Of a stretch of DNA of 64,000 nt, positions 39,416-47,255 are shown piece after piece. Source of the stretch: Afipia sp. (lineage in GTDB: Bacteria; Pseudomonadota; Alphaproteobacteria; Rhizobiales; Xanthobacteraceae); contig JACQDM010000001.1 in NCBI GenBank assembly GCA_016201045.1, positions 496,001 to 560,000 of the forward strand, in the 5' to 3' direction. The stretch's first letter is position 1. The number at the start of each line of letters is the position of its first letter. Position numbers and translations under genes: made by a program. The notes under the pieces are model-generated. The model made no database searches and had not been told where the DNA came from. It was given only the letters and a program-made list of their open reading frames with translations.

Positions 39416-40438
39416 TCATTTACGTCCTCGTCCGCCGACGAAATTCAATTCGGGGACGTCACCTGCTCGCTTCCAATCAGGGAATTGACTACACCAAACT
39501 AAAACGTCGCTGAAATTTTCAATAGTTGAGAGTGTTTCTCTAAGATCTGAGTAGTTCAAAGGTCCCACCTGCCCCATACCGTCATCATAGTACCAACTTT
39601 TCTCTGATGACGATGTGGGCCTCACAAACGAGTCTAGATTTCGCAAATCGCTATAATGAAGAAGTAGAATGTTGTTAGTTGAGGCGAGATGTTCTGCATC
39701 TCGGGTATATCTGTGGTTGGTAACCACGACGCCGAAATTGGCGCGTTCATGAGCTCGGGCAGCCGCAGCCTCTTGCACTGCTTTATTCCCTACTGGACGG
39801 GCATAGAGTTTGCACTGAAGGACAACACGAACGTTGCCTTTTTGTGCAAGAACATCCACGCCTTGATCTCTACTCTGCAGGGTAACTCGAGCACTCCAAC
39901 CTGCTTGCTGCAATTCAGAAGCACAAAATGATTCAAATTCGCTTGGAGTCATATTATCGGAAAAGGCGGAGAAAGCGGGATTTTTATCAGCCTCTTGCTC
40001 AACGCGCATATGGATGGCGGTTAAGATGGCTGACTGTTTTTCTCGTATAAAGACAAGATGCTCTCGCGGAGTAAGTTGCGGCTTGATGAATTCGTCAACA
40101 AAATAGCTAACCTCTTTTATCCAACCTTCCAGTTTCTGCTTTCCATACGCATCTGTTCGTACCAATTGCGCTTTTCTTCTAACCAATGCCGGTAGGTGCT
40201 CAGCGATTACAAGGGAAGCCTTGTTAGCGGCCGACTTTCCGGCACGCACATCTAGAAAATTCTGGACAATTCTTTTTACTAAGATTGTTATAGTGATGCC
40301 GAGAATAACAAGCGCACCAGCGCCCCAGACGCCTGATGGTAGCCCAGCTAGAAATTGCGCGCCCTGAGTAAAAATCCAAACAATTCCCGCGAGAAAGAGC
40401 ACTCCTCCGATCAAGGCATCACTTTCCTTTCGCCTCAT
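39416..40438 (-). CDS. Membrane-anchored Mrr-like restriction endonuclease with C-terminal GYF_2 domain
   Basis: From the ATG at 40438 (MRRKESDALIGGVLF, with a GGGGG site upstream) the product is 340 aa; a GTG at 40507 is an alternative. Two transmembrane helices lie near residues 8-27 and 34-54. An Mrr-type PD-(D/E)XK domain follows (about 160-265): MTPSEFESFCASELQQAGW with Glu, DQGVDVLAQ with Asp, and VVLQCKLYARPVGNKAVQE with the QxK. A GYF_2 module (WYYDDGMGQVGPLNYSDL, to GDVPEL) is at about 282-331. Base composition is visibly AT-richer than the flanks, suggesting transfer. It probably acts on foreign or modified DNA near the membrane; function is inferred. Confidence 0.85.
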   Translation of the reverse strand: MRRKESDALIGGVLFLAGIVWIFTQGAQFLAGLPSGVWGAGALVILGITITILVKRIVQNFLDVRAGKSAANKASLVIAEHLPALVRRKAQLVRTDAYGKQKLEGWIKEVSYFVDEFIKPQLTPREHLVFIREKQSAILTAIHMRVEQEADKNPAFSAFSDNMTPSEFESFCASELQQAGWSARVTLQSRDQGVDVLAQKGNVRVVLQCKLYARPVGNKAVQEAAAARAHERANFGVVVTNHRYTRDAEHLASTNNILLLHYSDLRNLDSFVRPTSSSEKSWYYDDGMGQVGPLNYSDLRETLSTIENFSDVLVWCSQFPDWKRAGDVPELNFVGGRGRK

Positions 40439-40525
40439 CGCAGTCCCCCGAAATGCTGACGACCATTGTCCAATATCAACTATTACATATTTCAAACCGC
40501 GCTTCACCCCACGATCCCCAAATCC

Positions 40526-40624
40526 AGCCTCGATGCATTGACTGACGGCGTGTTCGCCGTGGCGATTACGCTGCCGGTGATCGACCCGCGGTTGCCGGAG
40601 TCCTTTCAGCCATGCGTCCGCTAA
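40526..40624 (+). pseudogene. Remnant of a TMEM175/DUF1211 channel gene
   Basis: In one plus-strand frame the translation SLDALTDGVFAVAITL, then PVIDPRLPES, matches the first helix signature of TMEM175/DUF1211 potassium channels (usual pattern: LEAFSDGVFAIAITLLVLD). The frame then stops at 40622-40624, and nothing similar continues. It abuts the 5' end of the Mrr-like gene. It looks like the leftover 5' end of a gene disrupted by insertion or deletion. Confidence 0.6.
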
Positions 40625-40638
40625 ATCTTGAATGATAG

Positions 40639-40851
40639 TTATTTATGCGTCTTGGTATCGGCTGGGGATCGCGTAGCCTCCGACATGATCTTCGCACTGA
40701 TCGTCGTGACATGATCGGCGGTCTTGCCAGCGCGCCATGCCCATAGAACGCCAGCAGCTGCAATTGCCGAGAATACAATCGACCCCGCGATGCCCACCAC
40801 GATGAGATGTAGGGGCCGCAGCTGCGCAAGCAGATTTAAGATCGTGACCAT
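40639..40851 (-). CDS. Small membrane protein (70 aa), hypothetical
   Basis: The frame starts MVTILNLLAQLRPLHLIVV and has one strong hydrophobic helix (about 14-40; VVGIAGSIVFSAIAAAGVLWAW) and a polar C-terminus. No Shine-Dalgarno sequence is obvious and no family is recognised. The clean helix in a region with few other genes supports it modestly. Confidence 0.45.
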   Translation of the reverse strand: MVTILNLLAQLRPLHLIVVGIAGSIVFSAIAAAGVLWAWRAGKTADHVTTISAKIMSEATRSPADTKTHK

Positions 40852-40944
40852 AAGAACAATGTATCATAAGGCAGCTAATTGCGTATCGTGATAAAATTCA
40901 CATCGCCGGACTTTTGACCCGCCAAACACCAGAGAGGAAACGCA

Positions 40945-41241
40945 ATGACCGCTTTCAACGCCGTGCGCTTCAAGGTGAAACCCGGCCGCGAGCAGGCATT
41001 CCTGGACGCGCACAAGAACGTCGCCAACGACTGGAAGGGGTTGCGTCACGTCAACATCGTCAAGACGGGCGAGCACACCTACTGCATCATCGCCGAGTGG
41101 GACAACATGGAAGCGATTGCGGGCGCGCGGCAAAACATGATTGCAACGCTTAACTCGTTCCGCGACACGCTTGAAGACCTCGGCGGCGGACTAGGCGTCA
41201 CCGATCCCGTTGCGGGGCCTGTTGTGCTCGCGCTGAAATAG
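40945..41241 (+). CDS. Antibiotic biosynthesis monooxygenase (ABM) domain protein
   Basis: The product is 98 aa. It has the ABM/dimeric alpha-beta barrel pattern: FNAVRFKVKPGREQAFLDAH at the start, then HTYCIIAEWDNMEAIAGA. Such proteins act as small cofactor-free monooxygenases, haem-degrading enzymes or have no known activity. It is followed by a strong bidirectional terminator. Confidence 0.75.
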   Translation: MTAFNAVRFKVKPGREQAFLDAHKNVANDWKGLRHVNIVKTGEHTYCIIAEWDNMEAIAGARQNMIATLNSFRDTLEDLGGGLGVTDPVAGPVVLALK

Positions 41242-41277
41242 CTAGGAGCAACGTGCCTTTACGATCCGCAAAAATAA

Positions 41278-41302
41278 AGCCGGGCATCGCGCCCGGCTTT
41301 TT
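41278..41302. terminator. Bidirectional terminator
   Basis: A 7-bp stem (GCCGGGC at 41279-41285, GCCCGGC at 41291-41297) with a 5-nt loop is followed by TTTTT on the plus strand and preceded by an A-rich run, so it can serve both the ABM gene and the convergent exported-protein gene. Confidence 0.85.
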
Positions 41303-41326
41303 CACGTCGCATTTTTTCGCCGCGAT

Positions 41327-41779
41327 TTATTTCAGCGTAATCGCAAGCCCGCTCAGATCCGCGTTCGCGATCAGGCCGACCTGCGAGCCGGAGAGTTCGA
41401 GCACCGCGCCCTTCTGGTTGGTCAGCACGATGGCGCGCGCGCCGCGGCCGACCGCGAGGCCTGCGCCCGCAGCGCCATAGACGCCCGCGACATCGGAGGG
41501 ACGATAGATGTTCGACACGCGGCCTGAGAATGTCGTCTTCGATCCGCCGAACACGAGGCCGTAGTCGATGCCGCCGACCGAGAGCGGATAGCGCCGCCCC
41601 TGAAACGTCAGCGTGCCGCCGCCGCCCGAGCCGCCGATGATCCAACCCGCTTTGTAGACCGTCAGATACACGGTGCCGCTGTCGGCCTGCGCGGATGAGA
41701 AACCGATGCCGATGAAAGCTGCGAACGCGACGAGACAAACACGAATAAAGGATGCGCGAAGTGCGGATGATAGTTTCAT
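41327..41779 (-). CDS. Exported glycine-rich conserved protein
   Basis: The product is 150 aa from the ATG at 41779 (MKLSSALRASFIRVCLV), with a signal peptide ending near SSAQA. The mature part is rich in glycine and beta-like: LTVYKAGWIIGGSGGGG, then LTFQGRRYPLSVGGIDYG, YRPSDVAGVYGAAGAG and a closing VGLIANADLSGLAITLK. I recall similar unnamed exported proteins in related genomes but no function. An in-frame start at 41878 is less likely. Confidence 0.75.
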   Translation of the reverse strand: MKLSSALRASFIRVCLVAFAAFIGIGFSSAQADSGTVYLTVYKAGWIIGGSGGGGTLTFQGRRYPLSVGGIDYGLVFGGSKTTFSGRVSNIYRPSDVAGVYGAAGAGLAVGRGARAIVLTNQKGAVLELSGSQVGLIANADLSGLAITLK

Positions 41780-41911
41780 GATGAAGCTCCCGGCGATGTT
41801 TGCGTTGGATGTTTGCGGATTGCGAAGGCGGAATAACTCAACGCGATTCGTTGCGAATCGTAGAGTTGCATTCGCCAAAACGCAATCGCGCTGCGCAGCC
41901 GCGTGGTCACA

Positions 41912-42373
41912 CTAATGACCGAGCTTCTCTCTCATTCGCCGCATAGCCTCTTCCATTAAGGGAATCCCCCGCTCCAATTCTCCAGCAATTTCGCCAGCAC
42001 GTTTCGATGAAATGATTTTGTTCTCCTCGCAATCGAGCAAAACGCCTCGGGTCGCTTTTGCATAGGCCCCGCCTGCAATGTACGCAGCAATCCCATCGTA
42101 AACATTGCTACCCCAGCGAAACGAGAGAGCGTATTTCCACCGAGAGCCGAAATCGATGTCCGGCGATTCTGCCATCAATTCAGCAGCATCCCAATGACCG
42201 CATTCAAAGGCCGTCTGCCTGCCGTTCAACCAAGCCGGCAAAACACCGTGTAATTTCTCGAATGCCATGTCAGATGACAACCGCAGCGGAAAGCCGTTGG
42301 CGTCGATGGCAAATTGCCACGCGTCAATCGATTCCAGTCGCCGATCCGAGAGGACGTAAAGCTCCATCGACAT
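41912..42373 (-). CDS. Hypothetical protein (immunity-like)
   Basis: The product is 153 aa from the ATG at 42373 (MSMELYVLSDRRLESID), chosen for the upstream GGGAGG. It is soluble and acidic in the N-terminal half, with WKYALSFRWGSNVYDGIAAY in the middle. The first 75 residues and size resemble SMI1/KNR4-like or other toxin-immunity proteins, but I cannot name a family. The start directly follows the DUF2277 stop, implying coupling. Confidence 0.65.
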   Translation of the reverse strand: MSMELYVLSDRRLESIDAWQFAIDANGFPLRLSSDMAFEKLHGVLPAWLNGRQTAFECGHWDAAELMAESPDIDFGSRWKYALSFRWGSNVYDGIAAYIAGGAYAKATRGVLLDCEENKIISSKRAGEIAGELERGIPLMEEAMRRMREKLGH

Positions 42374-42374
42374 T

Positions 42375-42659
42375 TCAGGTCCTCCCGCTACTCGTTCCAA
42401 ACCTCAGCCTGTTGCGCTCGCGCGCCTTATCCGCCTCGACCTCGCGATCTTTTGCGGGCGCGTGCGTGTGCAGCGACATCAGAAGCGTGCGCGCGGACGA
42501 CGACACCTCCTCGACAGCGCGGTTGAACGCCGCTTCGTTCCCTTTCGACGGCGCGTTGAAGCCGGAGAGTTTTCGCACGAACTGCAAAGCCGAGGCGTGG
42601 ATTTCATCCTCGGTCGCGGGCGGCTCGAAATTGAACAGTGTCTTGATGTTGCGGCACAT
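42375..42659 (-). CDS. DUF2277 family protein
   Basis: The product is 94 aa from the ATG at 42659. The start MCRNIKTLFNFEPPATEDEI is diagnostic of DUF2277, followed by IHASALQFVRKLSGF. The function is unknown. The stop lies one base before the start of the following gene. An in-frame start at 42728 adds 23 unlike residues. Confidence 0.88.
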   Translation of the reverse strand: MCRNIKTLFNFEPPATEDEIHASALQFVRKLSGFNAPSKGNEAAFNRAVEEVSSSARTLLMSLHTHAPAKDREVEADKARERNRLRFGTSSGRT

Positions 42660-42865
42660 GATTGCCTCCGTTTTCGCGAGGAGTGTACGCGCATCTTTCG
42701 GGCAAAACACCCGCCGCAATCCCGCCATTCGATTCCAAGTCCGTCACCGTTTGGCCTTGTTGCCGAAAGGCGAAATTGTGATCGGATTTTTGCGGGTTCA
42801 TGCAAGGCGTTAGCGCGCGCGGGCGATGCTATCCCCGCGCGGCGACACAATTGCGCCTTACGGGG

Positions 42866-43867
42866 TTATTCGCCCAGATCCTTGCGCGGATTGTAGGGGT
42901 GGTCGGCGCGCCATTTTTCCATCAGCGCCTCCAACTCAGCATCATTGCCATCCGGCAGAATGATGCGCGTCACCGCAAACAGATCGCCGAACTCGCTTAA
43001 GTTTTGCGAGGTCTTGTGCGGCAGACCTTTTCCCTTCAGCCGAAACGTGCGGCCGCTCGATGTGTTTTTCGGGATCGACAGTTGCACTGCGCCGTCCAGC
43101 GTCGGCACGCGCACCTTCGCGCCGAGCACCGCTTCATCGAGCGTGATCGGCAATTCGATACGAAGGTCGTTTCCTTCGATCTTGAAATACGGATGCGGCG
43201 CGATGGCGATGTTGATCAGCACATCGCCCGGCGGGTGACCGGGTGCTGTCTCGCCCTGCCCCTTCAAACGGATCTGCTGGCCGGCGGCGACGCCCGCCGG
43301 AATCTTCACGTTGAGTTCTTTGCCCGTCGGCAAGCGCACGCGGCGCGTGCCGCCCTTCACGGTCTCTTCGAGCGAGACGCTCATGGTGACGTTGAGATCG
43401 AGATCGGCTGCGAACGGCTGATCCTCGAAATGCGCGTTGCGACCCGCGCCCATTCCAGCACCCATTCCGGGGCCGCCGCCGAACATGCTTTTCAGAATGT
43501 CCTCGAAGCCGCTAGCGCCCATGCCGGCACCGCCGGGCCCGCCGCCCGAAAACGAATATTCGAAGCCGCCCGGACCCGCGCGTCCACGCGCGCCACGACC
43601 GCCGAAGGGCGAGCCGCCGCCTTCAAAACCGCCCTGAAATCGGGGCTTTCCTTCAGCGTCGATCTCGCCGCGGTCGAACTGCTTGCGCTTGTCCTCGTCG
43701 CCGAGGATCTCGTTCGCAGAATTCACTTCGGCAAAACGCTCGGCCGCCTTGGGATCGCCCTTGTTGGCGTCGGGATGGTGCTTCTTGGCGAGCTTGCGGA
43801 AGGCGCTCTTGATCGCCGCCGCACTCGCATTCTTCGGCACCCCCAAGACCGCGTAGGGGTCGCGCAT
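42866..43867 (-). CDS. DnaJ-class (type II J-domain) co-chaperone
   Basis: The product is 333 aa from the ATG at 43867. The J domain is at the N-terminus (DPYAVLGVPKNASAAAIKSA, then KKHHPDANKGD containing HPD). A Gly/Phe-rich linker (about 80-145) follows, then two C-terminal substrate domains (LDLNVTMSVSLEETVKGGTR, then GNDLRIELPITLDEAVLGAK). No zinc finger is present, so it is CbpA/type II rather than DnaJ. It should stimulate DnaK. Confidence 0.93.
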   Translation of the reverse strand: MRDPYAVLGVPKNASAAAIKSAFRKLAKKHHPDANKGDPKAAERFAEVNSANEILGDEDKRKQFDRGEIDAEGKPRFQGGFEGGGSPFGGRGARGRAGPGGFEYSFSGGGPGGAGMGASGFEDILKSMFGGGPGMGAGMGAGRNAHFEDQPFAADLDLNVTMSVSLEETVKGGTRRVRLPTGKELNVKIPAGVAAGQQIRLKGQGETAPGHPPGDVLINIAIAPHPYFKIEGNDLRIELPITLDEAVLGAKVRVPTLDGAVQLSIPKNTSSGRTFRLKGKGLPHKTSQNLSEFGDLFAVTRIILPDGNDAELEALMEKWRADHPYNPRKDLGE

Positions 43868-44008
43868 CAACTCGTCTCCTTCAAGGAATTCAAATCCGGA
43901 CGAATGTCCTCTGTCCGGTATTTGGGGTTTTCGCTGCGTTCTCGCAACGGGGCAAAGTTGCCAATCGGCGCAACTCCGCTTCGGACTTTAGCTTCGCTTC
44001 CAGATTCC

Positions 44009-44437
44009 TTAGCTTCGCTTCCAGGGCTTGATATTGCGGATTTCCCACGGCCCCTGCCCTTGCTGACAGGCCTCGCCCTGCAACCAGCCTTCGTTGGTAC
44101 CGCGCACGTAGCTCGCCAGGAAATCGCGGCAGACCCGGCCTTCGGATGAATAAGTCGTCGCCAGCGGCGTGACCGAACCGCGCGCGCCGGTTTCCGGATT
44201 TTCCCACGGCTGGCTGGCGTCCTTCGATCCGCGGCTGAGAATGTCGGAGGCGGCGTTGCGCGCCAGCGCCATGTCGGCGTCGGTGAGATTGGTGTCGTCC
44301 TTGATGCGCGTGACCGGCCCGATCGAGCCCGTGACATCGGACGGATCGCCCTTGTCCTTGTCGAACATCGAGCCCAACCTGAAGCTGCAGCCGCCTTCCG
44401 AAACGCCGACTAGAATCACCGTAAGCATCGCAGCCAT
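44009..44437 (-). CDS. RT0821/Lpp0805-type surface lipoprotein
   Basis: The product is 142 aa from the ATG at 44437 (MAAMLTVILVGVSEGG). The lipobox SEGGC (Cys near residue 17) follows a short hydrophobic stretch. The C-terminal part reads GRVCRDFLASYVRGTNEGWL, then GEACQQGQGPWEI, the pattern of the 17-kDa surface antigen-like family. The upstream extension to 44569 crosses the divergent promoter region. The function is unknown. Confidence 0.75.
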   Translation of the reverse strand: MAAMLTVILVGVSEGGCSFRLGSMFDKDKGDPSDVTGSIGPVTRIKDDTNLTDADMALARNAASDILSRGSKDASQPWENPETGARGSVTPLATTYSSEGRVCRDFLASYVRGTNEGWLQGEACQQGQGPWEIRNIKPWKRS

Positions 44438-44542
44438 CCGCTTTATCCGCGATAGGCCGCAAGCCCTCCGTGCCCTATATAAGGGTCGAACGGACGACAG
44501 TGCGCATATGGGCGCAGCGAGAGGCAAGCGGGCACTCCAGAC

Positions 44543-45178
44543 ATGAATGGTCCAGAGCAGATCAAACACCCGTTAATTTCCGGTGATTTTACCGAGGCTC
44601 ACGAGCCATTCGGCCTCTTTGCCGCATGGTTTGCGGAGGCTGTGAAATCCGAGCCGAACGACCCCAATGCGATGGCGCTGGCAACCGTCGATCCCTCCGG
44701 TTTGCCCGATGTGCGGATGGTGCTGCTGAAGGGCTACGACGAAGGCGGCTTCGTTTTTTACAGCCATATCGATAGCGCGAAGGGCCGCGAGCTGGCCGCC
44801 AATCCGAAAGCCGCGATCCTGTTTCACTGGAAATCTTTGCGCCGGCAAATCCGCATTCGCGGTACGGTCTCAACCGTCACCGCCGAAGAGGCTGACGCCT
44901 ATTTCGCGACACGGCCGAAGCAGGCGCAGATCGGCGCGCACGCCAGCAAGCAATCCAAGCCTCTGGAGAGCCGCATGGCGTTCGAGAAAGCCATTGCGTT
45001 GAACGCGGCCAAGTTCGCGGTCGGCGAGGTGCCGCGCCCGCAAGGCTGGAGCGGCTGGCGCATCGCGCCCTTGTCGTTCGAATTCTGGCACGACAGGCCG
45101 TTTCGTTTGCACGACCGCATCGAATTCAACCGCGACGCATCCGGCACGGGCTGGAGCAAGACGCGGCTCTACCCTTGA
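44543..45178 (+). CDS. pdxH: Pyridoxamine 5'-phosphate oxidase
   Basis: PdxH is the FMN enzyme that oxidises PNP and PMP to pyridoxal 5'-phosphate. The product is 211 aa. [20 protein letters not shown] and [16 protein letters not shown] carry the FMN-binding residues, with [20 protein letters not shown] and the C-terminal [12 protein letters not shown] typical of the family. It is divergent from the lipoprotein gene and lies 12 bp before an SDR gene. Confidence 0.95.
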   Translation: MNGPEQIKHPLISGDFTEAHEPFGLFAAWFAEAVKSEPNDPNAMALATVDPSGLPDVRMVLLKGYDEGGFVFYSHIDSAKGRELAANPKAAILFHWKSLRRQIRIRGTVSTVTAEEADAYFATRPKQAQIGAHASKQSKPLESRMAFEKAIALNAAKFAVGEVPRPQGWSGWRIAPLSFEFWHDRPFRLHDRIEFNRDASGTGWSKTRLYP

Positions 45179-45190
45179 CGAGTTGAACCC

Positions 45191-45949
45191 ATGCCCCTGC
45201 CGCCTGCCGATCCCGGCCAGACCAAACGCACGATGCTTCTGACCGGCGCAAGCCGCGGCATCGGACACGCTACGGTAAAGCGCTTTTCCAGCGCGGGATG
45301 GCGCGTGCTGACATGTTCGCGGCATCCGTTTCCCGAACAATGTCCGTGGGGTGCCGGACCCGAAGATCACATCCAGGTCGATCTCGCCGACCACAAGGAT
45401 ACCGAACGCGCCATTGCAGAGGTGAAATCGCGCATCGGCGGCGAACTGCATGCGCTGGTGAACAATGCCGCGATCTCGCCGAAGGCCGAAGGCGGCAAGC
45501 GCATGGGGTCGATCGATACCGATATCAATACGTGGAGCCACGTGTTCGCCGTGAATTTTTTTGCACCGATCATGATGGCGCGCGGACTTCTGAACGAATT
45601 GAAAGCGGCGAAAGGCTCGGTCGTCAACGTGACCTCGATTGCCGGATCGCGCGTGCATCCTTTTGCCGGAGCTGCTTACGCCACATCGAAAGCCGCACTC
45701 GCCTCGCTGACGCGCGAGATGGCGGCGGATTTCGGCCGCGTCGGCGTGCGCGTCAATGCGATTGCGCCGGGCGAGATCGACACCTCCATTCTGTCGCCGG
45801 GCACCGACAAGATCGTGCAGGAGCAGATTCCGCTGCAGCGCCTCGGCACGCCGGACGAAGTGGCGAAGATCATTTACGTGCTGTGCACAGAAACGTCGTC
45901 ATATGTGAACGGCGCGGAAATCCACATCAACGGCGGCCAGCACGTTTAG
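45191..45949 (+). CDS. Short-chain dehydrogenase/reductase
   Basis: The product is 252 aa. The cofactor motif TGASRGIGHA is at residues 18-27, NNAAIS near 91-97 and the catalytic YATSK near 158 (AYATSKAALASL). The end ETSSYVNGAEIHINGGQHV is the usual classical SDR tail. The N-terminal ASRG pattern leaves NAD or NADP open. The substrate is unknown. It may be co-transcribed with pdxH. Confidence 0.92.
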   Translation: MPLPPADPGQTKRTMLLTGASRGIGHATVKRFSSAGWRVLTCSRHPFPEQCPWGAGPEDHIQVDLADHKDTERAIAEVKSRIGGELHALVNNAAISPKAEGGKRMGSIDTDINTWSHVFAVNFFAPIMMARGLLNELKAAKGSVVNVTSIAGSRVHPFAGAAYATSKAALASLTREMAADFGRVGVRVNAIAPGEIDTSILSPGTDKIVQEQIPLQRLGTPDEVAKIIYVLCTETSSYVNGAEIHINGGQHV

Positions 45950-45951
45950 AT

Positions 45952-46392
45952 AAGCGCCATTCAAGACAAGCGCCATTTCAAGACAAGCGACTTGGCCCCT
46001 GTTATTGTGACGGCGCGGGGGCGCCCCTTCTTTCCCCCCCCTTGAGGGGATGGAGCGCCGCAAGGCGCAACGATAGTGTTCGCGCGCATCGCCAACTTGG
46101 ACGACACGGCGCGCAACGCCTTACGGCGCTCCACTGCGGCTTTTTTGTCTGAGGACCGTTCTTCCGGGACGAGGAGTAAGAACGCGCGGCCAAAGCCATC
46201 GCGTTCGCATGCGCGGACTTTCGTCTGCGCCGCTCCAGTCCGCGTCCAGCCACTGAAGGCAGAGCCACGTAGTTGGCCCGGACGGTGGCTCCTCAGCCTC
46301 CCGGACGCGGGGTCACGAACCTCGCGCGCGGGCGCCGCACTCCCGTTTCACTTCGCAAGCGCCCTCGAGAAGCACCCCTCGCGAACGGGAGT
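45952..46392. repeat. Non-coding stretch with direct and inverted repeats
   Basis: This roughly 440-bp stretch has no convincing gene. It starts with two and a half copies of a 16-17 bp unit (AAGCGCCATTCAAGAC). Next is an inverted repeat of 16 bp with one mismatch (46052-46067 with 46117-46132), followed 8 bases on by TTTTTT. Further on a 9-bp stem (ACTCCCGTT 46339-46347, AACGGGAGT 46384-46392) closes a 36-nt loop. The reverse-strand open frame resembles spurious predicted proteins I recall from related genomes, suggesting a dispersed repeat. It borders the AT-rich methyltransferase insert. Confidence 0.4.
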
Positions 46393-46436
46393 AATAGGAA
46401 TATAGTCATAGTGGAGAAATTTGTCAAGCGAGATTA

Positions 46437-47255
46437 TTATTCTTCGTCGTCGCTCTCATCGTCTTTGTCATCGAAGGACCCCTGCGCGGTAGCCGATCTT
46501 GAGAGATTTAGTTCCAACAATTTCGCAAGCGCGTCTTCTTCGGAAATATCAATCGGCCAGCCGTAAGCAGTCGCGACTGCGGCATCGAGATCGCGATGCG
46601 CATCGGCAAGCCATTGCGGCCGCTGATTGTAGAGGTTGGTCAGCGTCCGCGTTTTCAGCGTGACTGCGGCTTGTGCGTCTTTCGGCAAAATGCGGTCTGG
46701 ATAACCCTCGACAACTTCAGGTTCGATCTTCACGAGGTCCGGAGGGTTAAGCCACGCGTTCCGTAACTCATCCAGACGTTTCGCTGCCTTTGCAATCGCT
46801 TTCGCGCGGGAATCCTTCTCAAAATTCGTCGAAGGAATGTTTGGAGTAAGACCTTCGGGGAAAGGAAACGTCTCGAAAGTTCGCGTCGTGTTGTAGGTCA
46901 GATCGTCACCGACACCATGACGACTGGAATGGGCAAATGCCCAAACAATGTGATAGGATGAACACAGAATTCCAAATGTCACGTCATCGTCGCGCATGAT
47001 TGCGCAAAGTTTAGCATTTGGACTTATTGCACTATCTAGCCATCGGAATATTCGGTGCCGAGAGACCTTTGGCGTGGCAATGTAACGCCTTGATTGCGCA
47101 AGGCCTCTACGAACCCCGGGACTTGCTTCTCCAAAAAGCCACCACTGCTCTCTCCTACGGCGTCGATTGTTCTGTTTTCGGACTGGGTAAACATGAGTCT
47201 TCACCCATTCAAATGGCAGTTCATATAAACTCGCTTCTTCAAGCGACCGATCTTG
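46437..47255 (-). pseudogene. C-terminal (target-recognition) part of the MmeI-like gene, cut off by an in-frame stop
   Basis: This frame directly continues the 47256-49352 gene after its TGA. The translation across the stop reads WIIDF, stop, QDRSLEEASLYELPF, then VKTHVYPVRKQNNRRRRREQWW, where intact MmeI-like proteins have DFG..EEASLYE..PFEYV..HV.P.R..N......WW. The rest matches the C-terminal recognition and helical regions (FRWLDSAISPNAKLCAI, TYNTTRTFETFPFPEG). The first possible separate start is a GTG at 47204. It is likely not translated, or only by read-through. Confidence 0.82.

Noticed and set aside
45952-46436. tmRNA (permuted, two-piece) considered for this block
   Set aside because: No tag-peptide coding sequence and no tRNA-like acceptor domain could be found.
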